Shown here one piece after another: positions 44,441-52,426 of a DNA stretch of 64,000 bases. Within the stretch, counting starts at the first letter, position 1. Every line of letters begins with the position of its first letter. The notes under the pieces are model-generated. The model searched no databases and was not told the DNA's origin. It was given only the letters and a program-made list of their open reading frames with translations. Both the position numbers and the translations under genes were made by a program. The DNA comes from Oceanicaulis sp. MMSF_3324 (GTDB taxonomy: Bacteria > Pseudomonadota > Alphaproteobacteria > Caulobacterales > Maricaulaceae): NCBI RefSeq assembly GCF_030733545.1, contig NZ_JASHIU010000003.1, forward strand, positions 186,001 through 250,000, written 5' to 3'.

Positions 44441-45028
44441 TTAAAGCAGAAGCTCTTCTGCATACAGCGAACGGATCCAGCCAGGCAGGGTCGGGCGAAC
44501 GACCACACGAGCGCCCCGCTTGAACTCGAGACAGCGTTTGGGCGGGGTGTTCAGCCCTGAATTGTCATAGACAAAGCCCCGGTCCGCTTTCAGCACCGCC
44601 TGACGGATCAGGGCGCCGCAGCGCTCGAACCGGGCGCGGACCTTGTCTTCAGGCACCGGATGGCCCTGCTCGTCCACCCGCGCCTTGACCCGCGCAACGG
44701 ACAGCTCGGGCGTCTCAACGCCCACATGCATGACGATCAGGGTGAAGCCCGCCGCTTTCGCCTCGTCCACGAGCGCCAGTTTGGAAGGATGAGAGAAGAC
44801 GGTTTCGGTGACGAAATCACGCTTCTCAGCGATGAACGCTGCTCGTCGCTCACTGGCGATGCGCGCGGCTTCATAGGAGGCGTCGAGCGCGCCATCCTTC
44901 AGCTCATCTCGCTGGATCAGGTCGGCATTGATGAAGGGGCCGGAGAAGATCGACGCGACGCGCGTGTGATACAGGGTCGACTTGCCCGCCCCATTGGGAC
45001 CGGCCAGCACAATCATGACAGGGGTCAT
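44441..45028 (-). CDS. Zeta-toxin-like P-loop kinase, toxin of second TA pair
   Basis: A 195-residue P-loop protein with Walker A GPNGAGKST (residues 10-18), FINADLIQRDEL near 32-43, a central TETVFSHPSKLALVDEAKAAGF segment and an RARFERCGALIRQAV helix. This is the layout of zeta/PezT-like kinases, which phosphorylate UDP-N-acetylglucosamine and so stop cell-wall synthesis. The ATG overlaps the antitoxin stop by four bases (ATGA), so the two are coupled. It could alternatively be a harmless small-molecule kinase; pairing with a ParD-like protein favours a toxin. Confidence 0.8.
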   Translation of the reverse strand: MTPVMIVLAGPNGAGKSTLYHTRVASIFSGPFINADLIQRDELKDGALDASYEAARIASERRAAFIAEKRDFVTETVFSHPSKLALVDEAKAAGFTLIVMHVGVETPELSVARVKARVDEQGHPVPEDKVRARFERCGALIRQAVLKADRGFVYDNSGLNTPPKRCLEFKRGARVVVRPTLPGWIRSLYAEELLL

Positions 45029-45381
45029 GCAGCAGCGTCGGGAGTCTCGCGCACCAGCTCGCCGTTCTCATCCAGGCCGACGCCCCGGCCCAGCTGACGA
45101 CGCCCCTCAAAGAACGCCTCTTCACCGTCGCTCGGCTCAGCCAGAGCCGCGGAGAAGGCGTCGAGCCAGACATCATGTTCTTCATCAGACAGGGTGCTGG
45201 GAGCCGCCTCGGCCGCCAGAACAGCGTTGATGCGGGCATGGTCGAAATTGCCCGAAGTCTCGATAGCACGGCCGATCCGCACCCAATGGGCGATCTGCCC
45301 GGCGATCGAGCGGCTTTGTCGTTCGGACTCGATCCGGACGAGCTTCATGATGTCATCACTGAGTTTGACAGACTGAGCCAT
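45025..45381 (-). CDS. ParD-like antitoxin of zeta-type TA pair
   Basis: A 118-residue protein. The first 60 residues (VKLSDDIMKLVRIESERQSRSIAGQIAHWVRIGRAIE) resemble the ParD-like antitoxin family (PF11903 as I recall it) and form a ribbon-helix-helix-like DNA-binding domain. The acidic C-terminal part (LSDEEHDVWLDAFSAALAEPSDGEEAFFEG) is the presumed toxin-binding region. AGGAGG precedes the ATG. An imperfect set of inverted CTACC/GGTAG sites just upstream (45391-45418) is the likely operator for self-repression. Confidence 0.82.
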   Translation of the reverse strand: MAQSVKLSDDIMKLVRIESERQSRSIAGQIAHWVRIGRAIETSGNFDHARINAVLAAEAAPSTLSDEEHDVWLDAFSAALAEPSDGEEAFFEGRRQLGRGVGLDENGELVRETPDAAA

Positions 45382-45390
45382 GAGCGCCTC

Positions 45391-45418
45391 CTACCCCTAA
45401 GGTAGCATTTTGCTACCT
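45391..45418. promoter_or_regulatory. Probable operator of the ParD-like/zeta pair
   Basis: A perfect 8-bp inverted repeat (AGGTAGCA-TTT-TGCTACCT, 45400-45418) stands upstream of the antitoxin gene. A further CTACC at 45391 pairs with the same GGTAG to form a second, shorter repeat. It overlaps the candidate -10 box. Repeats of this kind are the usual binding sites of antitoxin repressors; binding is inferred. Confidence 0.6.
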
Positions 45419-45427
45419 CTTGAGCAA
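45399..45427 (-). promoter_or_regulatory. Weak candidate promoter of the ParD-like/zeta pair
   Basis: On the minus strand TTGCTC (45427-45422) and TACCTT (45404-45399) are 17 bases apart. Each matches consensus at only about half of its positions. The reason to list it is position: the inverted repeat covers the -10 and part of the spacer. Confidence 0.3.
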
Positions 45428-45446
45428 ACGGCGTATTAGTCAGGCC

Positions 45447-45749
45447 CTACCCGCACTTCACTTCAATGATCGATCCGTCTTCGCCGACCACGATGTTCAG
45501 GCGGTCGGGGCGGTAATCCATGGTGACCGGATCGCCCTGGCCATAGACACGATGCGGACGCGGCAGGCTGTCGGTATGCACCCCGCCCACGGGCTGGCCG
45601 ACCAGCACCTGATAGGCCTCGGCGGCGCAGAGCTGGGCCTCGGGCGTGGGCACGGGGCCCGCCCCGGCATCCGGGTTCACGGTCGAAGCGGTCGAGGCGC
45701 AGGCGGTCAGGGTCAGACCGGCGGCGAGGATAACGAGTGTACGGATCAT
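45447..45749 (-). CDS. I78-family peptidase inhibitor lipoprotein
   Basis: A 100-residue lipoprotein. The signal peptide ends in LTLTAC with the lipid-modified Cys17. The mature part has CAAEAYQVLVGQPVGG and RPHRVYGQGDPVTMDYRPDRLNIVVGEDGSIIEVKCG, the pattern of I78 serine-peptidase inhibitors, and two cysteines that may form a disulphide. The start overlaps the holC stop by four bases (ATGA), so it is coupled to a replication gene with which it has no obvious functional link. The target protease is unknown. Confidence 0.85.
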   Translation of the reverse strand: MIRTLVILAAGLTLTACASTASTVNPDAGAGPVPTPEAQLCAAEAYQVLVGQPVGGVHTDSLPRPHRVYGQGDPVTMDYRPDRLNIVVGEDGSIIEVKCG

Positions 45750-46195
45750 GCTTTGCGCTCCCAGCGGCCCATTTCATTCTGACGCCAATAGCTAATCGCA
45801 ATATCGGACTTTTTCTGGGCAGCCCAGAGCGCGCGGGCGCGCGCCAGGCTGGTTTCATCGCTGGCTTCAAACATCACCACCACCCGGTCCCAGGCGGACA
45901 CATCGCCCGGATCGGCGCCATCGAGGCAAAACAGCATGCTGGCGGTGTTGGGATTGTCAGTGCGGTCTGACAGCACGATCGGCTGGTGCTCCACATGATC
46001 AGCGTCTGCGCGACCATGGGGCAGGAAGCTGTCATCGCGGAAGGTCCACAAATGACTGTCCAGATGCTCGAGCCGGCTCTCTTCCTGACTGCACACTACA
46101 GCGCGGCCGCCCCGCTCCATCAGCTTGGTCAGAAGTTCCGGCAACGCCTCGTCAACACTGGCGTTTTCCAGATGATAGAACCACAGCTCGGCCAT
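45746..46195 (-). CDS. holC: DNA polymerase III chi subunit
   Basis: A 149-residue protein with the HolC pattern: ELWFYHLENASVDEALPELLTKLMERGGRAVV at the start, LDSHLWTFRDDSFLPHG near 45-60, HQPIVLSDRTDNPN near 70-85 and VVVMFEASDE near 105. HolC links the clamp loader to SSB. AGGACG precedes the ATG. It follows pepA on the same strand, an order common in alphaproteobacteria, with a hairpin in between. Confidence 0.92.
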   Translation of the reverse strand: MAELWFYHLENASVDEALPELLTKLMERGGRAVVCSQEESRLEHLDSHLWTFRDDSFLPHGRADADHVEHQPIVLSDRTDNPNTASMLFCLDGADPGDVSAWDRVVVMFEASDETSLARARALWAAQKKSDIAISYWRQNEMGRWERKA

Positions 46196-46214
46196 GATGC
46201 GTCCTGAATGGCGA

Positions 46215-46239
46215 CGCCCCCGGCGCGTGGCCGGGGGCG
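46215..46239 (-). terminator. GC-rich hairpin between pepA and holC
   Basis: A 10-bp perfect stem (CGCCCCCGGC / GCCGGGGGCG) with a 5-nt GCGTG loop lies just past the pepA stop. No T-run follows on the minus strand, so it may pause or protect the transcript rather than end it. Confidence 0.45.
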
Positions 46240-46252
46240 CTGCGAGAAGGCG

Positions 46253-47722
46253 TTAGCCCTCGTAGTTGTCACGCACCAGACGGTCCAGCAGGCGCACGCC
46301 ATAACCGGTGCCGAAGGTGGGGATGCGCGGATCCTTGGAGCCGGCATTCATGCCGGCGCCGGCGATATCGATGTGGATCCAGGGCTTTTCATTGACGTGA
46401 CGCTTGAGGAATTGCGCCGCGGTGATCGACCCAGCCAGACGACCCTCGCCCACATTCTTCATGTCCGCGTTCGGGGTGTCGATCTGACGATCGTATTCCG
46501 GACCGATCGGCAGACGCCAGACGGTTTCGTCGGACGCCTTGCCCGCTTTCTCCAGCTTGCCGACCAGATCGTCGTCATTGGAGAACACGCCCGCATGCTC
46601 ATGGCCCAGCGCGATCAGAATCGCGCCGGTGAGCGTCGCCAGGTTGATCATGAATTTCGGATCAAAGCGGTCCTGGGTGTACCAGAGCACATCACCCAGG
46701 ACGAGGCGGCCCTCGGCGTCGGTGTTGTGGATCTCGATGGTCTGACCGGACATGGATTTGACGATGTCACCCGGACGCTGGGCATTGCCGTCGGGCATGT
46801 TCTCGACCAGGCCGATCACGCCGATGACATTCGCCTTGGCCTTGCGACCGGCCAGCGCGGCCATCAGGCCGACCACCGCGGCGGACCCGCCCATATCGCC
46901 CTTCATTTCGTCCATGCCCTGGCCCGGCTTCAGCGAGATGCCGCCGGAGTCAAAGGTGACGCCCTTGCCGATGAAGGCGAGCGGCTTGTCGCCATCCTTG
47001 CCGCCATTCCACTTCATGATGACCATCTTGGATTCGCGCACCGAACCCTGGCCGACGCCGAGAAGCGCGTGCATGCCGAGCTTTTCCATCTCGGCCTCGC
47101 CCAGCACTTCAATCTCAAGGCCGAGCTTGCTGAGTTCCTTGCATTTTTCAGCATAGCTTTCCGGATAGAGAACATTCGGCGTCTCGTTCACCAGATCGCG
47201 CGCCATGGTGACGCCATGCGCCACCGGCGCCCAATCCGCCCAGAGCTTTTCAGCCGCATCCGCCTTGTCGGTGACGAATTCGAGGCTTTCGACGGACGGC
47301 TTCTTGTCGTCGCTGAGCTTGGTGCGATAGGTGTCAAAGCGGTAGGCGGCGAGATGGCCGCCCAGCGCGCCGCGGCACAGAAGATCGGCATCGCCGTCCA
47401 GGTGCACGGACACAGCCTTGGCGCCGGAGATCAGAAGCGACTTGATGACGCCCGCGATCGCTTTCTCTGCGCCATTGCCATCCAGCTTGGATTTGTCGCC
47501 CAAGCCGAAGAGCACGATGCGGGTCGCATCCACGCCCGCCGGCGCTGCAATTTCCAGAAGGTCGCCTGCGCCGCCCTTGAAGCGAGACGCCTCGATGGCG
47601 CGGGTCACCGCGCCGGACGTCGCCGAATCAAGCGCCTTCGCAGCGTCCGACAGGGCGCGATCAGCGAAGACCGGCGCTGCAATTGCATCACCCGAAGCGG
47701 AGGCGGCAAACGAGATTTTCAT
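46253..47722 (-). CDS. pepA: Leucyl aminopeptidase PepA
   Basis: A 489-residue M17 cytosolic aminopeptidase. Metal and catalytic motifs are complete: GKGVTFDSGGISLKPGQGMDEMKGDMGGSA, the signature NTDAEGRLVLGD, and LTGAILIALGHEHAGVFSNDD. The start at 47722 (MKISFAASASG) has GGAAAGG in front. It is divergent from lptF with a 156-base gap that must hold both promoters; this divergent pepA/lptFG order is common in proteobacteria. Confidence 0.96.
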   Translation of the reverse strand: MKISFAASASGDAIAAPVFADRALSDAAKALDSATSGAVTRAIEASRFKGGAGDLLEIAAPAGVDATRIVLFGLGDKSKLDGNGAEKAIAGVIKSLLISGAKAVSVHLDGDADLLCRGALGGHLAAYRFDTYRTKLSDDKKPSVESLEFVTDKADAAEKLWADWAPVAHGVTMARDLVNETPNVLYPESYAEKCKELSKLGLEIEVLGEAEMEKLGMHALLGVGQGSVRESKMVIMKWNGGKDGDKPLAFIGKGVTFDSGGISLKPGQGMDEMKGDMGGSAAVVGLMAALAGRKAKANVIGVIGLVENMPDGNAQRPGDIVKSMSGQTIEIHNTDAEGRLVLGDVLWYTQDRFDPKFMINLATLTGAILIALGHEHAGVFSNDDDLVGKLEKAGKASDETVWRLPIGPEYDRQIDTPNADMKNVGEGRLAGSITAAQFLKRHVNEKPWIHIDIAGAGMNAGSKDPRIPTFGTGYGVRLLDRLVRDNYEG

Positions 47723-47878
47723 GGCAAACCTTTCCAGTATCAGCAAGATTTCGGCGCGCGAGACCCGCGCGGCCTGATGGAGAACTCCATGCGAGCAGTG
47801 GTATCGCATCCCAACCCGCGTTAGAAGATGCGGTCTTCATGATTGCGGACTGCCCGACCGACTTCACATTGGCGCCGA

Positions 47879-49003
47879 ATGACCCTGTTTCAACGCTATA
47901 CTTTCAGACAGGCGCTGTGGCCCTTTCTCGGTGCCATGGCGGCGCTGACCGGGCTGGCGGTTCTGACCCAGTCCCTGTCCAATCTTGATCTGATGGCCGA
48001 GCGCGGGGAAACCGCGCTGGTGCTGATCACCATCACCGTGCTGGCCATGCCGCAGGTGATTGCGCTGCTGCTGCCCATCGCCGTCTTCCTCGCGGTCGCG
48101 ATTGCGCTCAATCGCCTGACCAGTGATTCCGAACTGACCGTCGCAGCCGCAGCCGGCATGAGCCGGTTCCAGCGGGTCAGCCCCTTTGTGCGGCTCGCCA
48201 TCTATGTGGTTCTGGTCAATCTAGTGATCAATCTGTTCGTCCAGCCGGCCAGCTTTCGCCTGATGCGTCAGCAGCTGTTCGAGATTCGCACCGATCTCGC
48301 CGCCAGCTTCATGCGCGAAGGCGAGTTCGTGCCGCTGGGCGACCAGGTGACCTTTTATGTGCGCGAGATCAGCGATGACTCCGTGCTCAATGACGTGTTC
48401 ATCATGGATGATCGCACCGGCCAGTCCGCCGCCTACGCGGCGCGGCGCGGCCGCATCGCCGCTTCAGAGCGCGGACCGGTCATGCTGCTCGAGGACGGCG
48501 TGCGCACCCAGGTCGACCAGTCCGGTGTGCTGACCAATCTCAGCTTTGACAGCACCAAGGTCGAGCTCACCCTGTTCGTGGACAACACCGCCTCGCTCTT
48601 TTTCAAGGAGAGCGACAAGTATCTGCCCGAGCTCCTGCGTCCCACCCCCGCCGACATCGCGCGCGCGGGCGGCAAGGGCCGACTCTATGCCGAAGGGCAT
48701 TACCGGCTGTCCGCGCCGCTCTACAATCTCGCTTTCGCGCTGATTGCGCTCGCCGCCTATATGTCCGGCGAGCATCGCCGTATTGGCTATGGCCGCAATC
48801 TCATCATCGCCGGCGCCGGCGCCGTAGTTCTGCGCCTGGTCGGCTTCGCCATTCAGGCGGCGGCGGAATCCGATGACGGCATGAATGCGGTGCAATACCT
48901 CGTCCCCTTGATCGGCATTGGCGCCGCCATCGCCATCATCGGTCGACCGCGCCGCCGCGCCCCGCGCCCCGAACCGGCGCTCGAGGCGGAGGCCCAGACA
49001 TGA
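47879..49003 (+). CDS. lptF: LPS export permease LptF
   Basis: A 374-residue inner-membrane protein, one of the two permeases of the LptB2FGC transporter that extracts lipopolysaccharide. Six helices flank a periplasmic beta-jellyroll (about residues 130-270, EGEFVPLGDQVTFYVREISDD). TLFQRYTFRQALWPFLG at the start is typical. The last base group overlaps the lptG start (ATGA), so the two are coupled. A C-terminal Pro/Arg/Ala tail (RPRRRAPRPEPALE) is cytosolic. Confidence 0.93.
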   Translation: MTLFQRYTFRQALWPFLGAMAALTGLAVLTQSLSNLDLMAERGETALVLITITVLAMPQVIALLLPIAVFLAVAIALNRLTSDSELTVAAAAGMSRFQRVSPFVRLAIYVVLVNLVINLFVQPASFRLMRQQLFEIRTDLAASFMREGEFVPLGDQVTFYVREISDDSVLNDVFIMDDRTGQSAAYAARRGRIAASERGPVMLLEDGVRTQVDQSGVLTNLSFDSTKVELTLFVDNTASLFFKESDKYLPELLRPTPADIARAGGKGRLYAEGHYRLSAPLYNLAFALIALAAYMSGEHRRIGYGRNLIIAGAGAVVLRLVGFAIQAAAESDDGMNAVQYLVPLIGIGAAIAIIGRPRRRAPRPEPALEAEAQT

Positions 49004-50103
49004 TTGGTCGTCTGTGGCGCTATCTGTTCATCCAGACGCTGATCGGTCTGATCGGCGCGGCTGTGATCATCACCGCCGTCATCTTGTTGATCGACTTTGT
49101 CGAAACCTCTCGCGATATCGGCACCCGAGTCGGCATCTCGCCTTTCCAGGCGCTGCATCTGTCGCTGCTCAAGGCGCCATTGCTGGTGCAGGACACCCTG
49201 CCCTTCATCGTCCTGTTCGGGGTGTTGTTCACCTTCTTCCGCCTCAACCGCCGGTCCGAACTGATCGTGATGCGGGCCTCGGGCTATTCCGCCTGGCGTA
49301 TTCTGGCGCCGGTGGCGATTCTCGCCGCCCTGACGGGCGCGATCAGCACCCTGGCGCTCAATCCTCTGGGCGCAGCGTCAAACGCCCGGTTCGAGGCCAC
49401 CCGCGAAGCCCTGTTCGAAGGCGAGGGCCAGTCCAGCGGTGCAGACCAGTCGGGTCCGGTCTGGCTGCGCGAGACCACCGCGACCGGCTACGTCATGATC
49501 ACCGCTCAACAACAAGGCGGCGAAGACGCCAGACTGACCGAGCCGGTCTTTCGCCAATATGTCCTGTCCGAGACAGGGGCGCCTCTGCTCGATCGCCGGA
49601 TCACGGCGGACGAGGCCGAGCTCAATGGCGGCTTCTGGAGCCTGACCAACGCGATTGAATACGCGCCCGGCGGACAAGCCTCCGAACTGGGGGATGTGGC
49701 GCTGCCCACCAATGTGGGCCGTCAGGCACTGTTTGAACGCGCCCGTTCACCCGGCGCAGTCTCATTCTGGCAGTTGCCGGCTGTCATCGCCTCGGCGCGG
49801 GATGCGGGGCTGTCCTCGCTGGCCTACGAGCTGCGCTGGCATGGCCTGCTCGCCCAACCGCTGATGCTGGTTGCGGCGGCGCTGATGGGGATCGCCGCCA
49901 CCTTGCGGCTGCACCGACTGGGCGGGGCCGCCGGGTTCGCCGCCGCCGGGGCGATTGCAGGCTTTATTCTCTATTTCAGCCAGGAACTCATGCTGGGGCT
50001 GGGCGCCTCGGGCGCCATTACGCCCATGACAGCCGCCTGGACCACGCCGGCGCTGTTTTCACTGGCCGGTTTGTTTTTCATCGCCGCCACTGAAGACGGC
50101 TGA
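49000..50103 (+). CDS. lptG: LPS export permease LptG
   Basis: A 367-residue partner of LptF. It starts with GRLWRYLFIQTLIGLIGAAVIITAVILLIDFVE, the N-terminal coupling helix and first membrane helix of LptG. The middle periplasmic jellyroll (about 100-270) and the three C-terminal helices are in place. It overlaps lptF by four bases. LptD follows 70 bases downstream, so inner- and outer-membrane ends of the LPS bridge are encoded together. Confidence 0.93.
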   Translation: MIGRLWRYLFIQTLIGLIGAAVIITAVILLIDFVETSRDIGTRVGISPFQALHLSLLKAPLLVQDTLPFIVLFGVLFTFFRLNRRSELIVMRASGYSAWRILAPVAILAALTGAISTLALNPLGAASNARFEATREALFEGEGQSSGADQSGPVWLRETTATGYVMITAQQQGGEDARLTEPVFRQYVLSETGAPLLDRRITADEAELNGGFWSLTNAIEYAPGGQASELGDVALPTNVGRQALFERARSPGAVSFWQLPAVIASARDAGLSSLAYELRWHGLLAQPLMLVAAALMGIAATLRLHRLGGAAGFAAAGAIAGFILYFSQELMLGLGASGAITPMTAAWTTPALFSLAGLFFIAATEDG

Positions 50104-50173
50104 TGCGTGGACGATGGCGCCCCAATCCGATACAGGACTTACTGGGGCTTGGCCAAGGGACTGAACACCGATC

Positions 50174-52345
50174 ATGAAAGCGTTCTACCGATCTGCGGCG
50201 GCGGCCGCCCTTCTTGCGGCGGCGCCAGCGGCGATGGCCCAGTCCATCAGCAGCGATCGGGTCTATCTGGATGCGGACGAGCTGATCCAGGATCGCGAGC
50301 AAGGTCTTTATATTGCACGCGGAAATGTTCGGGTTCAGACCGGCGATCGCGTCCTGTTCGCTGAAGAGCTGACCTATAATCCCGCCATCAACCGGGTGGT
50401 CGCCAGCGGCGGCGTGCAGATCTTCGACGGGGCCGAACCGGCCCAGTACGCCGAGGAAGTCGAACTGAGCGACGATCTGCGCGAAGGCGTGGCGCGCGGT
50501 TTCACGACGCTTCTTGAAAACAATGGCCGGGCGGCGGCGGGCGCAGCCTTGCGGCGTCCCGACGGCTCGGTCGAGCTCTCAAACGCCTATTACACTGCGT
50601 GCGAGCTGTGCGAGGACGGCGAAGGCGAACCCACCTGGCGGCTGCGCGCCACGCGCGTGGTTCGCGACACCCAGAACAAGGTGATCTATTACCGCAATGT
50701 CCGCCTGGAAGTGCTGGGGCGGCCGATCCTGTATTCCCCGGTCTTCGCCCATGCCGACCCGTCCGCCGAACGCCAGTCGGGCTTTCTGTTTCCGGTTCTG
50801 AACAATTCGAACCGCCTGGGTTTCAGCTATCAGCAGCCCTATCTGTGGGCGATCGGCTCCTCCCAGGAACTGATCATCGCTCCGCGCTACATGGGCAAGG
50901 TGAACCCGCTCCTGCAGCTGGACTGGAGCCGACGCTTCTATTCAGGCGAAATGAACGTCCAGACGAGCTTCACCTATGAGCAGGAGTTCGATCAGGACGG
51001 AAAGTTCGGTGAGGGAGAACTGCGCGGCCATGTGTTCGCTGACGGCCTGTTCCGTTTCAATGAGAACCTGCGTTGGGGGTTTGGCGTCGAGGCGGTGAGC
51101 GAAGATCTCTATCTGCGCCGCTATGACTATGAGGAATCGCCTGATCGCGCCGACGGCCTGTTCACCATCGCCGACCAGCGCATGTTGCTCAATCAGCTGT
51201 TCTTCATCGCGGATGGAGAGCATTTCCACGGCGACGCCACCGCGATCCACTTCAACAAGCTGCAGCTCAATGTCGATGACGACACCCTGCCCTTCATTTC
51301 TCCGCTGATCCGCTTTGGCGCGGAACTGCCTCTGCCCAACTGGGCCGGCGACCTCGATTTCAGCTTCAACACCGTCAACCTCCATCGCAATGCGGGCGAT
51401 GACTATACGCGCGCCAGCCTGGGGCTCGACTGGAGCCGTCCGACGATCCTGCCCGGCGGCCTGCGTGCGGAAGCCTTCGCCATGGGGCGCGCGGATGCGT
51501 ACGCCTTCAACGAAACCGACGCCACGGGCGAAGAGATCGACCAGACCAACACCACGCGCGCCCTGGGCGCGGCGGGTCTGGATCTCAGCCTGCCGTTTGT
51601 CCGCCCCGGTCAGAACGTGAACTGGCTGATCGCGCCGCGGGCTGCGGCGATCTTCGCCAGCAGCGACAATGCCGACCAGACCCCGGTGAATGTGGACAGC
51701 ACCTCGATCGAGTTCCAGCAAAGCCAGCTCTTCGACGCCGCCCGCGCCAATGGCTATGATCTTTGGGAGGACGGCGCCCGGATTGATGTGGGCCTGACCG
51801 TCGCCGCAGACTGGGACAGCGCCCTGCCCGGCGAAGTCGAGGTGTTCGCCGGTCGCAGCTTTCGCCTGGATGGCGATCAGCGCTTTCCGGCCTCAAGCGG
51901 CCTCGCTGACGATGATTCGGATTGGATCGGTCAGATCCAGATTGATCTGGGCCAGTTTGACCTGGATGCGCGGGCCCGGATCGACTCAGAAAGCCATGAA
52001 TTGAACCGGCTGGACCTGACCACCGGGTTCGAAGCCTGGCGCGTCTCCATGAATGCGCGTTACACGCGCCGCACGGACGCCGCCTCCACCCGCCAGCTTG
52101 AAGAACTCACCGCCCAGGCCGGGTTCGCGCTCACTGATGAATGGTCGGTGATCTATAACGGCGTCGTTGATCTTGAAGAGAACGAGATTCGCCGACAGCG
52201 CGCCGGTTTGCAGTATCGAGACGAATGCACGAATCTGCGCGTCCTGTGGGAACGCGACAATATCGACGTCGCCAATCTGGGGCCGAGCAACTCCGTGAAA
52301 CTGGAGATCGTCCTGTTCACCCTGGGCGGGCTGAGTGAAGATTAA
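50174..52345 (+). CDS. lptD: LPS assembly protein LptD
   Basis: A 723-residue outer-membrane barrel that inserts LPS with LptE. The signal peptide ends near AMAQS (residue 23). The periplasmic OstA-like jellyroll (about 25-130) has RVYLDADELIQDREQGLYIARGNV. The barrel starts near 200 and ends with SVKLEIVLFTLGGL. There are only three cysteines: a CxxC pair (ACELCED) after the jellyroll and one near the C terminus (DECTNLRV), a simpler pattern than the four of E. coli. The start is clear behind the upstream gene. Confidence 0.93.
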   Translation: MKAFYRSAAAAALLAAAPAAMAQSISSDRVYLDADELIQDREQGLYIARGNVRVQTGDRVLFAEELTYNPAINRVVASGGVQIFDGAEPAQYAEEVELSDDLREGVARGFTTLLENNGRAAAGAALRRPDGSVELSNAYYTACELCEDGEGEPTWRLRATRVVRDTQNKVIYYRNVRLEVLGRPILYSPVFAHADPSAERQSGFLFPVLNNSNRLGFSYQQPYLWAIGSSQELIIAPRYMGKVNPLLQLDWSRRFYSGEMNVQTSFTYEQEFDQDGKFGEGELRGHVFADGLFRFNENLRWGFGVEAVSEDLYLRRYDYEESPDRADGLFTIADQRMLLNQLFFIADGEHFHGDATAIHFNKLQLNVDDDTLPFISPLIRFGAELPLPNWAGDLDFSFNTVNLHRNAGDDYTRASLGLDWSRPTILPGGLRAEAFAMGRADAYAFNETDATGEEIDQTNTTRALGAAGLDLSLPFVRPGQNVNWLIAPRAAAIFASSDNADQTPVNVDSTSIEFQQSQLFDAARANGYDLWEDGARIDVGLTVAADWDSALPGEVEVFAGRSFRLDGDQRFPASSGLADDDSDWIGQIQIDLGQFDLDARARIDSESHELNRLDLTTGFEAWRVSMNARYTRRTDAASTRQLEELTAQAGFALTDEWSVIYNGVVDLEENEIRRQRAGLQYRDECTNLRVLWERDNIDVANLGPSNSVKLEIVLFTLGGLSED

Positions 52346-52426
52346 CGCCTTACACGCAGTCCGGCGATTGCGTCGGCGCCGTGTATCGGTATCTTGCCTG
52401 AACACCTCTAACCCTATGGTTCTTAC

